Shown here in pieces: positions 49,636 through 58,731 of a stretch of 64,000 nt of DNA; the stretch's first letter is position 1; every line of letters starts with the position of its first letter. Made by a program: the position numbers and the translations under genes. Origin of the DNA: VXMT01 sp965204835 (GTDB lineage: Bacteria > Chloroflexota > Dehalococcoidia > UBA2979); contig OZ242017.1 of the NCBI GenBank assembly GCA_965204835.1, positions 744,001-808,000 of the forward strand, in the 5' to 3' direction. The notes under the pieces are model-generated. The model did no database searches. It saw only the letters and a program-made list of their open reading frames with translations, and was not told the DNA's origin.

Positions 49636-51129
49636 TCACAGACCTCCTTCGGGACGGGTCGTGACCATGGTACGTCCGTCGGCATACGCCTTCGCGTACC
49701 CCGATTCGACGAGTAGATTACGGAATTCCTCAACGTTTCGGCGGAGATCTTCCTCATTGATCGACACAGCGGCTCCCAAGAATGACTGGTCTCGCAGGCT
49801 CGCGCGCCGGATTATCGCGTCGTCTTGCGGGCGACCGATCACGATCCCGAACGAACTCCGCAGGCGATCAAGGAACTCCGGGAACTCGAGGGGCGCGTCG
49901 GGCTCTACCGAGGCCGCCACCAGAGTCTCAAGGAACTCCGCGGTGGCCGTGTACCGCTTTCGGAGTTTCCCGCCCCGTCCCTGGTTTGCCCATGGACTCA
50001 GGAATCCCGCGCGGCGGCCCAATTCAATGAGTGAGCCTATGGGTGCTTCACGCTCTTGATCGATAGCGTCCTCGGCGAAGGCGCGAGCAAGCGCGTCCGC
50101 CGGCTCCGTATCACCGACAAGGTACGCGCCATAAAGATCGGTCACGCGATCGGTCACATCTGCAGACCCAACAGCAGCCTCGATCTGGTTGCTCGTTGTT
50201 CCGATTTCCGAGACGACGTACTCGTGGAAGCGTGACCGTATCACGCCATCTATGGCGTCGCCTGCAGCGCGCAGCATCGCTCGGCTCGCGTCAGCAACGG
50301 ACACAACTGTTCCGTCGAATAGGTCGAGCAGAATCGGAGGCTGAGGCGCATGATCATCGCGATCTGCCCAACGCGAAATCGCGTGGACATGCAGAACGAA
50401 ACACCCGAAGAGCATTAGCCGCCGTAGCGAGTTCAACTTTGAACCAGCATTTTGCTCGAATCTGGCGAGGCGATCGTAAGCATCGCGGAGTTCCCGAAGA
50501 GTTGCGGACGCAAGTTGTTCGTCGGCCGCCGCAAACAGGTGGTCACTCTTGGCGATGCGGCCGGCAACCTCGGCTCCTAAGGACTCCTCCTGAGGTTCGC
50601 CGAACTCCAGCATCGGCAATGCAAGAGTCGTTAACGGATCGTTCTCGGACTCGAGGAGCTCGCGCAAATAGGACGCCGCGTCCGAGCGATCGACAGGTTC
50701 AGCCTCGAGCAGGCGCGCTAGGAAGCGACCCATCCGAAAGTCCGACGGATCCCGTGTGACGAGCCGCTCATTCGAAAGCGTAAATGACTGCTGAGCGGGA
50801 AACACTGCCCCGTCTGCACCCAAGACATCGAACGCCAACGAACGAAGCCGCGTCACTCGAAGTCGATCCGGTTCCCCTCCCGGCGTGAACGCACCGCGGT
50901 AACTCGATATTACTTCCTCGCTTGGGTTTCGCTCCTCGTCTACGCCTAACCTCTGATTCCGCACGTAATGGCGCACAAACTCTGTCACGGCGCTCGTATC
51001 GTAGGTTCGCCGAGTGAGCGCTCGCGCCAGTCCGTTCGCGACGTGCACAGGCTTGATGGAGAAATTAGACAGCCAAAAGCCGAACTCCTCATCGTAGATA
51101 GTCTGGAGGAACTGCTTGGTGTCGACCAC
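49636..51129 (-). CDS. DptG-like middle protein of the defence operon
   Basis: 497 aa, GTG start 2 bp after the stop of the upstream gene. Mostly helical, no P-loop, no membrane segment. Segments such as EFGFWLSNFSIKPVHVANGL at the start and RYTATAEFLETLVAASV with LRSSFGIVIGRPQDDAII at the end fit a structural or adaptor subunit. Position between a DptF-like and a DptH-like ATPase, and length, suggest a DptG counterpart; that is inference from order, not from recognisable motifs. Confidence 0.6.
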   Translation of the reverse strand: MVDTKQFLQTIYDEEFGFWLSNFSIKPVHVANGLARALTRRTYDTSAVTEFVRHYVRNQRLGVDEERNPSEEVISSYRGAFTPGGEPDRLRVTRLRSLAFDVLGADGAVFPAQQSFTLSNERLVTRDPSDFRMGRFLARLLEAEPVDRSDAASYLRELLESENDPLTTLALPMLEFGEPQEESLGAEVAGRIAKSDHLFAAADEQLASATLRELRDAYDRLARFEQNAGSKLNSLRRLMLFGCFVLHVHAISRWADRDDHAPQPPILLDLFDGTVVSVADASRAMLRAAGDAIDGVIRSRFHEYVVSEIGTTSNQIEAAVGSADVTDRVTDLYGAYLVGDTEPADALARAFAEDAIDQEREAPIGSLIELGRRAGFLSPWANQGRGGKLRKRYTATAEFLETLVAASVEPDAPLEFPEFLDRLRSSFGIVIGRPQDDAIIRRASLRDQSFLGAAVSINEEDLRRNVEEFRNLLVESGYAKAYADGRTMVTTRPEGGL

Positions 51130-51131
51130 GA

Positions 51132-54100
51132 TTACAACTCGTACATTGCCGGTTCACGCTGAATGGCGACCTGCATGTCGAGGTCGTTGTCTACGTTACG
51201 GATCCGCAGATCCTCGATCGGCGATTCGCGCTCGACGGCTCCGTGCATCCGATCGATGAACCGGGTGATTCGTCGAGTCGCGGTCCGGGACCAGCTCGAT
51301 CGACCGAGTCCACGTTCAGCCTCGACAAGCGTGAGGTACAGGTCTCGATCCACCTCTAGCACTGCCACGTCGCGACCCTCGGAACTGGCCACGAGGGCGA
51401 AGCTCCGGCGATCGACCTGTTCCCGAGGTAGCCATGCTTTGACCCATGACGCCATACGAAGGGGCTCGATCCTCAAGTTCTGGTATGAGAGTGCATGAAA
51501 CGAGACGAATGTCGACGGAGCTCGCACATCATAACGATGGCTCTGCCACAACTGAACGTGGTTCCTCTCTGATTCTGGCGAGTCAGGTTCGAAGAATCGA
51601 TTCAGCGCAAGTACCAAGTCGCGGACGAGCGCATGAGCCCCGCCTGTTCCAGACTCAAGGGTACGCTGGAACTCCCGTTCGTCAGAGGGCACCAGCCTCA
51701 GAAGTTCCTGGCCGTCCCTGTGTTCGAAGAAGAACTGCCGCTTGATCGCTCGATACGCGACATCGCGCTCCGACTCGTTGAGCGTCACCGGGCCTGGCGG
51801 CTTCGTCAACCGCCACCAGTCGCGAGCATCGGTATCCCCGAGCCAGAGGCGATCATCCCAGTCGGGGTGAGTCACCTCTGCCGGATCGAACGCGGCTCGA
51901 GTAGCTTCAAATAGCTGGCCAACTCCGCCGTCGAACGCCAGGTTCGAGTACGTGAACCCGAGCGTGTCCTGACCCGCCCGAACTCTGTCAGCCGCAGACT
52001 GGCCCCCTGTGATCAGGTACGCGACGAAGCCCACAAGCTGACGCATTGTGACGTGACCGATGCGTGTCCTCACCAGTTCGAGCAGCTCGATGAGCCGACC
52101 CTGAACCTCGGGGTTTCTCAGAGCTTCTCGGTTAGTGACGGCCGGGTCAGATTCACTGACCCCGACGAAGAATCGTTCCTGTGTCAGCCGATCGATCACA
52201 CGCTCGATGACGCCACCGGAGAGGAGGTTACGAAGGCTCAGATCGACGACCACAACATTCTCCATCGCGTCGTCCGGCCGATGTGCCTCGACGAAGAACC
52301 GTGCTGTCGTGACTTGACGGAGCGCCTCGCGCACGGGCCCAAATCCATCCGCGCTCGCGACTCGTTGCAGCACGTAGAGCGGCCATTCGTTTATGGCCAG
52401 CACAAACGGCCTACCGTCGTCGGAGCTTTGCGCCCACTGCTCTAAGATCTCCGCATCACTCAACGCGTTCGCGTCGGTGATGACCCGTGCGTGCAGTGCT
52501 TCGAGCTCCGGTCTCAACCGTTCAATAAGGTGCGTCTTTCCGTCCCCCGGGTTCCCGGTCACGACGATCTGTCGGCCGGACTCGGCTTGTTCTAACAGAT
52601 AGTCGGCGACACCCAGGTCGACGTGTATCGCCCCGAGATCTTCTGGTGTGAGTCGGTCCGCGTAGCTGTTGGTGTTTCGGTAGAGCCGCTCGATGAATGT
52701 GTGGTCATGGCCGTCCCCTGATTGGTTCGAGGCGCCAGCCTCACTGGCGGTTCCAACAACTCCGCCGCGCCGCAGCCGAGCGTCCGCACGCGCTCCCGGA
52801 ATCGTACTTTCCGCCTGAGCCCGTTCTGTCTCCAAACTCAGTCGGAAACTCTCGAACGACTCGCTGCGCACCCGTTCGAGGACATCAGGGCGCCCAACTC
52901 GTCTCGCGAGCCAACGCGTACGCCAATACTCGACCAATTGCTGGGTCCCAGTATCCCCGGGCGGCAGGAGGTAGCGCGGGCGCGAGCTGATTCGAAGCAC
53001 CACGTCGTCATAATTGGCGCAGAGTGGAGCAGCATATATCAGCCGCCGGGAGTGATGGCGCAAGAAGCTGCTTGGATCCAGCCCAAGAGCATCAAGCCCT
53101 GCCCGAACAAGTCGTAGTTTAGGACTCGTCCCTTCTCCGAAGAGGTTGTTGACCTCACGTCGATTGGATGTGGCATAACGAGTGATGGTGCTCAGGGATC
53201 GAACAGTATCGGGCGCGAACTGGACCGTGCCGAAGCTCTCAGTTCGAGCCACGCGACGATATGCCAGTGCCCCGCCCTCAGTCTCGACCTTTAGGCGGTT
53301 ATACTGGCTAGAACCAAACGCTTCGTACAGACTCGATGTTGTCACAAGTGCCAGTTTCGCAGGCTTCGAAACAGGGTGCCCTGCCATCGCCGACGCTATG
53401 ATGCTGACACGGCCTGAGTAGCGGCGCTCCACGTCCGCTACCACGCGACGACTTAGCATCATCAGCGCTACGAGCTTCCCACCCAGGATCCCACGATACG
53501 GCGGCAGAGCCCCGCACGTGATCAGTTCCATCACGTTCGACGCGAGCGCTTCCTGCTTGATTCGCCGTAACGCGATCTCGATAGCACCTTGACCGGCGGC
53601 ATCCGCAAACGCTCGCTCGAGATCGCCACCCTGAGCGGTGAAGCCCAAGTCCGAAAGAGTCATGAACGCTCGATATAGTCGCGCTAGCGTTCCCGCCCGC
53701 TTTCGCCGGTAGAGTGACGTACGTGCCACACCCTCCCAATCGATCGAGTCCGTCTCACCTCGACCAACCGCCTTATGTGCCTCGCGAATCAAGACGTAGT
53801 CACCGTCTCGGCTCTCACCCGCTGCGTCCAGCTTCGTGATGCGTTCGGCCGCACTGCGCTGCTCGATCCCCTCGAGTCTAACTATCGCTTCTCGCGGGAC
53901 ATGGAAGGGGTCTTGTGGGAGATCGAGGTCACCGGAGTATGTTCCCTCGATCGCCTCAAGCAGCGTACTGAACAGGTGGCCGGCGACCGACTGGCTCTCG
54001 CGCTCACTTAGATCGGGTAGTTTGCGCTGAAGACCCTTAGCCGACCAACCAAAATGATCGTCGCGCGACGCCATCCCGAGCACGGGGTTGCCGAGCGCAG

Positions 54101-54806
54101 CAATACCAATCAACGGGCGCCCTGGAAGAGCGGCGTCGCGAACCAAATAGAACACATTCCGCCCCGGCGTGCTCTGGTAGGGGATCGACCAGAAGTGGCG
54201 GGCGTACCGCCAGATGTCCTGAAGCAGCAGGCCTGTCGTGCTATCGCGTGCGCCTTGCTCGATCAGTTCGAGTTCTGGTCGGACTGACTCGACCCCTCCC
54301 GCAGTTAGCCTCGATGCCAACTCCTCGCCGTTCGCGAAGAGCCGATCGATTCCACGGCGCTCCATGGCTGCGATGAACTTAGAGGTGGATGCCTCACGGA
54401 GTTGCGCGTCACGCGCGAATGAGAAGGACCGCCTGACTCGCTCCTTTGCGGCTTCGGGATCGGCTAGCCTCAAGGCCCCGCGTCCGGGAGCGTCGAGGAT
54501 GATGCCTTCGTCGTCTTCGCGGATCGTCCAGCCTTGGCTGACGAGGTCTCGCAGCACACGGAGCGTTGCGGCATAACGAACGGTCGGATCGAGATCCGTG
54601 CCAGTCAGCCCGAAAGCGTGAAGGGTCTGTTCATGCGCATCGAGGTCTCCGATCGCCGAACCCAAGACGTCGGCGGCATCTCCGGCCGACATCGCGGACA
54701 AGTCAGCAACGAGATCCTGTAGGTTCTGCTGATACCCTAAGGAGAGTCGCGGGCGGAACCGTCGATAAGGCGAACTCGTCCGCCGGTCAGCGATAGCCGT
54801 CGCCAT
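51132..54806 (-). CDS. DUF4338 (DruA-like) domain fused to a DptF-like P-loop ATPase
   Basis: 1224 aa from the ATG at 54806 (a GTG 6 bp upstream is also possible), first large gene of the operon. Residues about 150-640 carry DUF4338 features known from Druantia protein DruA: YLVRDAALPGRPLIGIAALG with GMASRDDHFGWS, GILGGKLVALMMLSRRVVAD, a VTTSSLYEAFGSSQYNRLKV segment and the end of the fold at RYATSNRREVNNLFGEG. After a linker, residues 700-1224 form an ATPase: Walker A IVVTGNPGDGKTHLIERL near 754, PFVLAINEWPLY, and VVVDLSLRNLL, like DptF. Joining the two families in one chain is unusual. There is no druE (DUF1998 helicase) nearby. It likely recognises target DNA and controls the HerA-type partner. 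Confidence 0.7.
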   Translation of the reverse strand: MATAIADRRTSSPYRRFRPRLSLGYQQNLQDLVADLSAMSAGDAADVLGSAIGDLDAHEQTLHAFGLTGTDLDPTVRYAATLRVLRDLVSQGWTIREDDEGIILDAPGRGALRLADPEAAKERVRRSFSFARDAQLREASTSKFIAAMERRGIDRLFANGEELASRLTAGGVESVRPELELIEQGARDSTTGLLLQDIWRYARHFWSIPYQSTPGRNVFYLVRDAALPGRPLIGIAALGNPVLGMASRDDHFGWSAKGLQRKLPDLSERESQSVAGHLFSTLLEAIEGTYSGDLDLPQDPFHVPREAIVRLEGIEQRSAAERITKLDAAGESRDGDYVLIREAHKAVGRGETDSIDWEGVARTSLYRRKRAGTLARLYRAFMTLSDLGFTAQGGDLERAFADAAGQGAIEIALRRIKQEALASNVMELITCGALPPYRGILGGKLVALMMLSRRVVADVERRYSGRVSIIASAMAGHPVSKPAKLALVTTSSLYEAFGSSQYNRLKVETEGGALAYRRVARTESFGTVQFAPDTVRSLSTITRYATSNRREVNNLFGEGTSPKLRLVRAGLDALGLDPSSFLRHHSRRLIYAAPLCANYDDVVLRISSRPRYLLPPGDTGTQQLVEYWRTRWLARRVGRPDVLERVRSESFESFRLSLETERAQAESTIPGARADARLRRGGVVGTASEAGASNQSGDGHDHTFIERLYRNTNSYADRLTPEDLGAIHVDLGVADYLLEQAESGRQIVVTGNPGDGKTHLIERLRPELEALHARVITDANALSDAEILEQWAQSSDDGRPFVLAINEWPLYVLQRVASADGFGPVREALRQVTTARFFVEAHRPDDAMENVVVVDLSLRNLLSGGVIERVIDRLTQERFFVGVSESDPAVTNREALRNPEVQGRLIELLELVRTRIGHVTMRQLVGFVAYLITGGQSAADRVRAGQDTLGFTYSNLAFDGGVGQLFEATRAAFDPAEVTHPDWDDRLWLGDTDARDWWRLTKPPGPVTLNESERDVAYRAIKRQFFFEHRDGQELLRLVPSDEREFQRTLESGTGGAHALVRDLVLALNRFFEPDSPESERNHVQLWQSHRYDVRAPSTFVSFHALSYQNLRIEPLRMASWVKAWLPREQVDRRSFALVASSEGRDVAVLEVDRDLYLTLVEAERGLGRSSWSRTATRRITRFIDRMHGAVERESPIEDLRIRNVDNDLDMQVAIQREPAMYEL

Positions 54807-55005
54807 ACCCACTCCCGGTCATACACCGGCTGGTGCGGCGCCAGTCAAGGTGGGCTCGCGCCCTCTCGCGAATGCTAAGCGAACCGGCGGACGGGGGCCA
54901 GTCACCTCCATCGAGTGCTCCCACCGCCGCCCGGTAGATGGCCCGCATACGACATGAGGAGCAGTTGGGGAGGTCACTGCACGCTCCGCAGTGCCCCGCG
55001 CACAA
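54787..55005 (-). CDS. Possible small Cys-rich protein overlapping the start of the defence operon
   Basis: 72 aa from a TTG start, Cys-rich N-terminus CAGHCGACSDLPNCSSCRMR that could bind zinc, then a helical stretch. Its 3' end overlaps the first 20 bp of the DUF4338-ATPase gene, which would couple translation. The start codon is weak and I see no good ribosome-binding site, so it may not be real. Confidence 0.35.
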   Translation of the reverse strand: MCAGHCGACSDLPNCSSCRMRAIYRAAVGALDGGDWPPSAGSLSIRERARAHLDWRRTSRCMTGSGYGDGYR

Positions 55006-55141
55006 TTGACTACCCGAGAACTCGATCCATTGCCGGCTCTCGGCGTCGCCTCCCTCGCTGCCTCGTTAACGCACGAAAGGCCCCACACACGGGGGAGGGG
55101 GGCGTCGCCTCGTGGACGACGCCCCCGTTCGTGCCCGCGAA
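54813..55141. other. Boundary between the defence island and the mobile-element block
   Basis: About 330 bp. It holds the doubtful Cys-rich frame and, at 55098-55126, a hairpin after the helicase gene. Upstream signals for the defence operon must lie here, but none is clear. Confidence 0.45.
55098..55126 (-). terminator. GC-rich hairpin after the helicase gene
   Basis: Perfect 10-bp stem GGGGGCGTCG / CGACGCCCCC with a 9-base loop, just downstream of the helicase stop. Probably terminates the block transcript; no T-run is obvious. Confidence 0.6.
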
Positions 55142-57409
55142 TCAGCCGGCGGCGGCCAGTTCCGCCTCCTGCTCCTGCTCCAGCGCCCACTCGAAGAGGG
55201 AGAGCGTCGGAGCCTCGTCACGCCGCCCCCGCTTCGGCGGCGCGTCCTGCTCCCCGGCCATGAACTCCGCCCACGAGACCAGCGTCCGCTGCCGCTCGCC
55301 GGCGTCTTCGCGGCGGTCGTCGGCGGCAGCCCCGACCAGGGCGGCCTCCACCTCGATCACCACCGGCTTGGGCTCCGGCGCGTGCCAGCCCTCGTCGACG
55401 AGCAGCGCCTCGGCTTCCGCCGCGACCTGCCGCGCCTGCTCGAAGACCGCCTCGACCGAGTCCGCGTCCTCCGCGCCCGCGACGATCTTCCTCGCCAGCG
55501 TGAGCATCAGGTCGTCACCTTCGTCCCCGTAGGCGGCGAGGCCGTCCTCGGGCAGCTCACCTTCGACCGCAAGGGACGATTGCAGCTTCTGCGCCACGAG
55601 CTTGAGGGCGTCCGCCTGCAGGGTGTTCCGGTAGGCCATGAAGACGACCTGCACGGGCTGCGTCTGGCCGATGCGCCACGAGCGGCGCGACGCCTGCCGC
55701 ATCACGTACACGCTGTAGTCCGTCTCGTACCAGCACACCGTCTGGAACTCCACGAGGTCGAGTCCGGTCTGGACCAGCCGGGGGTGGCAGACGAGCACGT
55801 CGACGCCCTCCTCGACCCGCTGCGCCACCCACGCCTCGCGGCGCTCGGGCGGCACGGCGTCGGCCTTCATGACGGCGACGCGGAAGCCGTGGCGGGAGAG
55901 GAAGTCCTCCATCCGCCGCGTGATGTCGCGCGTGCCCGTGTGCGTGACGTAGACGAGCACCCGGCGTCCCGCCAGCCGCTCGGCGGCGACGAGGTCGACG
56001 AGGGCCTGCTCCTTCGGGTAGAGCTTTCCCTCGGGCAGAGGCGGCACCTGCACGAGCAGCTCCTCGCTCTCCGGGTCGAAGACCGTCTCGCCGCGCGTGC
56101 AGCCGTCGGGGTAGGCGAGCAGCGTCTGCAGGTAGGTGGCGAGCAGCCGCCGCGAGCCCTTCGAGAGCGCGTCCGCGAGCGCGGCCCGGAGCGCTCCGTA
56201 CAGCTCGTCGTAGCCCGAGCGCTGTGAGAGCCCGTCGGGGCCGGGCTCCGTGTCCATCGAGGAGAGCAGCACGCGCTCCTCGTACGGCGGGAGCCCCGAG
56301 GCCACGTCGGACAGCCGCAGGAAGACCGAGTTGCCGATGAGGTGGAAGAGCGCGGCGGGGGCGAGCCCCGGCCGCTCGCGCACCACCTTCCGGAACTTCT
56401 TGCGGCGGCTGGTGCGCCCGTCCTCCTCGGCGATGCCGTCGTCGCGCCCGATGGTGTGCTCGACGAAGCCGTAGCGGTCGATCCAGCGGCTCTCCTCGCC
56501 GCGCCCGAACTCCCCCCGGATCTCAGGGCTGAACCGGTAGAGCAGGTGGAAGAGCGTCGAGGAGTAGCCGCCCATGAGCGTGCCCGAGAGGCTCAGCGAC
56601 TTGCCGCAGGCGTCGGCGAGGACGCCGGCGGCGATGCCCTGGGCGGAGCCACGCGCCTTGAACTCGTGAATCTCGTCGCCGATCAGCAAGTCGAAGAAGC
56701 CCTTGAGGCGGAGCTTCACGTAGTCGCTGAGCGGGTAGCGCTTCGGCCCCGTGCGGTCGGCCTGCCAGAGGGCGGAGCCGCACTCCGGACACCAGCGCTT
56801 GCGGCGGGCGAGGTCGCGCTGGAGGAGCGGCACGCCGTCCTTGTCGACGATCTGCTCGTGGCAGTCGGGGCAGCACGGCACCCGGAAGGGCTCGCCCGTC
56901 TCCTCGTCGCGCACGAGCCTCGTGCCCGCCGTCGCCCAGCGCTGGACCACGGCGGGCTGCCAGCGGTAGGAGAGCTTGGCGCGTTCGCGCGACATGACCG
57001 CGAAGAGCGGACCGCTCCCGGCCAGCGTGCGCAGCCGCTCGAGGTCGGTGATCGAGGCGACGATCACGGCGCGGGCGCCGGGCACCGTCTCCTCGACCTC
57101 GCGCTTCCACTTGCGGGTCAGGTGGGGCGGGCAAAGCACGAGCACCCGCTCGAAGCCCGCCATGTAGGCCGCCGAGGCGGCGATGAAGGTCTTGCCCGTC
57201 CCCATCTCGCCGACGACCGTCGTGCCGCGCTGCGCCTCGAGGGAGAGCGCCGCGCCGCGGATGGCGTCGGCCTGCGCGCCCAGCGGGGTGCGCAGCAGGC
57301 GGGGGAGCGGGCGGCCCTGCTCGGAGGGCCGGTAGCGGGGCGGGTAGGACTCCACCACCCGTTGGGCGATGGCCTCCCGGTACGTGTCGATGAATCCTGC
57401 CAGGTCCAT
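55142..57409 (-). CDS. SNF2/DEAD-type helicase of a mobile element
   Basis: 755 aa superfamily-2 helicase. Walker A VVGEMGTGKTFIA near 70, a zinc-binding insertion with CCPDCHEQIV and WCPECGSALW (about 196-225), the DExH box LIGDEIHEFKARGS near 243, motif III SLSGTLMGG, and the C-terminal helicase half with EEGVDVLVCHPRLVQTGLDL and RQASRRSWRIGQTQPVQVVF (motifs V and VI). The split zinc insert and the company of SSB, primase and ArdC genes are typical of integrative or conjugative elements. It probably remodels protein-DNA complexes during element replication or transfer. Confidence 0.88.
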   Translation of the reverse strand: MDLAGFIDTYREAIAQRVVESYPPRYRPSEQGRPLPRLLRTPLGAQADAIRGAALSLEAQRGTTVVGEMGTGKTFIAASAAYMAGFERVLVLCPPHLTRKWKREVEETVPGARAVIVASITDLERLRTLAGSGPLFAVMSRERAKLSYRWQPAVVQRWATAGTRLVRDEETGEPFRVPCCPDCHEQIVDKDGVPLLQRDLARRKRWCPECGSALWQADRTGPKRYPLSDYVKLRLKGFFDLLIGDEIHEFKARGSAQGIAAGVLADACGKSLSLSGTLMGGYSSTLFHLLYRFSPEIRGEFGRGEESRWIDRYGFVEHTIGRDDGIAEEDGRTSRRKKFRKVVRERPGLAPAALFHLIGNSVFLRLSDVASGLPPYEERVLLSSMDTEPGPDGLSQRSGYDELYGALRAALADALSKGSRRLLATYLQTLLAYPDGCTRGETVFDPESEELLVQVPPLPEGKLYPKEQALVDLVAAERLAGRRVLVYVTHTGTRDITRRMEDFLSRHGFRVAVMKADAVPPERREAWVAQRVEEGVDVLVCHPRLVQTGLDLVEFQTVCWYETDYSVYVMRQASRRSWRIGQTQPVQVVFMAYRNTLQADALKLVAQKLQSSLAVEGELPEDGLAAYGDEGDDLMLTLARKIVAGAEDADSVEAVFEQARQVAAEAEALLVDEGWHAPEPKPVVIEVEAALVGAAADDRREDAGERQRTLVSWAEFMAGEQDAPPKRGRRDEAPTLSLFEWALEQEQEAELAAAG

Positions 57410-57442
57410 GGGATCCCTTCCTTCCTTCGTGTCGTGACGTGG

Positions 57443-57476
57443 CGAGGCCCCGCGATCACATGACCGCGGGGCCTCG
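57443..57476 (-). terminator. GC-rich hairpin before the helicase gene
   Basis: Perfect 12-bp stem CGAGGCCCCGCG / CGCGGGGCCTCG with a 10-base loop, between the small CxxC gene and the helicase. It would stop or attenuate transcription into the helicase. Confidence 0.65.
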
Positions 57477-57502
57477 TGGATGCGGCTCCGGAGAGGGGCC
57501 GT

Positions 57503-57676
57503 CTATGCGCGCTCGGCGGCGCGCTCGCAGCCGTCCTTGAGATGGATGGCCGTCACCGCTGAGGAGACGGCCCCTCCGCCGGCGAGGTCCACGGACGCGG
57601 TTCGCTCGACGGGGTCGCCGGGGCGGATCGGGAGACCGCAGCGGACGCAGGTCTCCCGGTCGAGGGGCATCTGCAT
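57503..57676 (-). CDS. Small CxxC zinc-binding protein
   Basis: 57 aa from the ATG at 57676, which is 7 bp after GGAAGGAGA; a start 21 bp upstream overlaps the methyltransferase gene. The motif ETCVRCGLPIRPGDPVERTA resembles half of a zinc ribbon, with a later Cys in LKDGCERAAERA. It lies 17 bp after the methyltransferase stop. Function unknown. Confidence 0.65.
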   Translation of the reverse strand: MQMPLDRETCVRCGLPIRPGDPVERTASVDLAGGGAVSSAVTAIHLKDGCERAAERA

Positions 57677-57693
57677 CGAGGTGTCTCCTTCCC

Positions 57694-58731
57694 TCATGCG
57701 GCGATGTCGGTGATCTCGCCGAGGTCGAGGTCGAGCGCGACGACGGTGGTGCGCAGCCGCTCGCGGTGCACCTCCTTCTCCCGCGTGGTCTCGACCAGCA
57801 CCATCTCCTTGCTGGTGCGGCCCTTGACGAGAATCCGCCGGCCGTCGGCCTCGAGCTGGAGGTTGTCGAGGAAGCCCGCCGCGACCAGCATCGCGAGATG
57901 CCCTCGCCGCAGCGGCATGAGCGGCCTGGTGCGGGCATCCTCGGACGGCCAGAGCGCGTCGGTGACCGTGGCCGACACCCAGAGCCCCGAGCGCCGCGAC
58001 TCGGCCGCCGCGGCCACGGGGTCGATCGTGCGGGTGGCGAAGAGCACCTCGCCGCCGGCCGTCGCCCGCGCGTTGTAGACGGGGTAGCGGTGGCGGGTGA
58101 GCTCCTCGATGTTGCCCTCCAGCGCCTCCTGCAGCCGCACGGCCTCGTACTGGTCGTGCTGGACCTCCGCCTTGCGGATGCCAGTGACGACGATCTGGTC
58201 GAAGGCCTCCCGCTCGGGCTCCGGGAAGGCCCAGACCCGCAGCCGCGCGTAGTGCGAGGCGAGGTAGCGAGCCGACTCCGCCAGCCGCCTGCGCGGGATG
58301 ACGAAGACGAGCAGCCCCTGCTCCGCGAGGTAGCGCGTCGAGTGGCGCAGGAACGCATGCTCCGTGCGCTTCTCGTCGTCCGCGGCGTCATCGTCGTAGG
58401 GCGGGTTCAGGAAGAGCATCCCGAACGCCCCGTTGGCGATCGCCGTCTGGAAGAGGTCCGTGGCGAGCACGCGGCCGAGGCGCTCCTCCGCCTCCTTCGC
58501 ACGCTCGGCGTGGAGCTCCACGCCGTAGGTCTCGACCGTGGCCCCGTCGGGGCGCGCGATCCGCTTCGCGAGCTGCTGCAGCGCCTCCCCGGCCCCGCAG
58601 CAGGGGTCGAGGATGCGCAGCGTGGTCTCGCCGCGGGCGGTGCTGCGAGCCTGCGCGAGGCTCGCGATCAGCTCGGTGACGCGGGGCGGCGTCGGGTAGA
58701 AGCCGCCCTTCGCCTGGGCTGCCAGTCTCAT
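57694..58731 (-). CDS. DUF6094-type N6-adenine-like DNA methyltransferase
   Basis: 345 aa class I methyltransferase. SAM-binding motif I LRILDPCCGAGEALQQLAKR, acidic motif VETYGVELHAERAKEAEERL, catalytic motif MLFLNPPYDDDA (NPPY, as in N6-adenine methyltransferases), then VFVIPRRRLAESARYLASHY. The final 130 residues are a target-recognition-like region. Its ATG overlaps the previous stop (ATGA), indicating coupled translation with the 58728-59381 gene. In mobile elements such enzymes protect the DNA against host restriction. Confidence 0.85.
   Translation of the reverse strand: MRLAAQAKGGFYPTPPRVTELIASLAQARSTARGETTLRILDPCCGAGEALQQLAKRIARPDGATVETYGVELHAERAKEAEERLGRVLATDLFQTAIANGAFGMLFLNPPYDDDAADDEKRTEHAFLRHSTRYLAEQGLLVFVIPRRRLAESARYLASHYARLRVWAFPEPEREAFDQIVVTGIRKAEVQHDQYEAVRLQEALEGNIEELTRHRYPVYNARATAGGEVLFATRTIDPVAAAAESRRSGLWVSATVTDALWPSEDARTRPLMPLRRGHLAMLVAAGFLDNLQLEADGRRILVKGRTSKEMVLVETTREKEVHRERLRTTVVALDLDLGEITDIAA

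Noticed and set aside
45075..54806. BREX or DISARM system
   Set aside because: No pglX/pglZ, brxL, drmA/drmB or phospholipase-type gene is present; the visible domains are DUF4338, DptF-like and HerA-like.
55142..57409. SNF2 helicase as part of the upstream defence operon
   Set aside because: It is separated by about 330 bp with a terminator-like hairpin and shares its leader signals with the element block instead.
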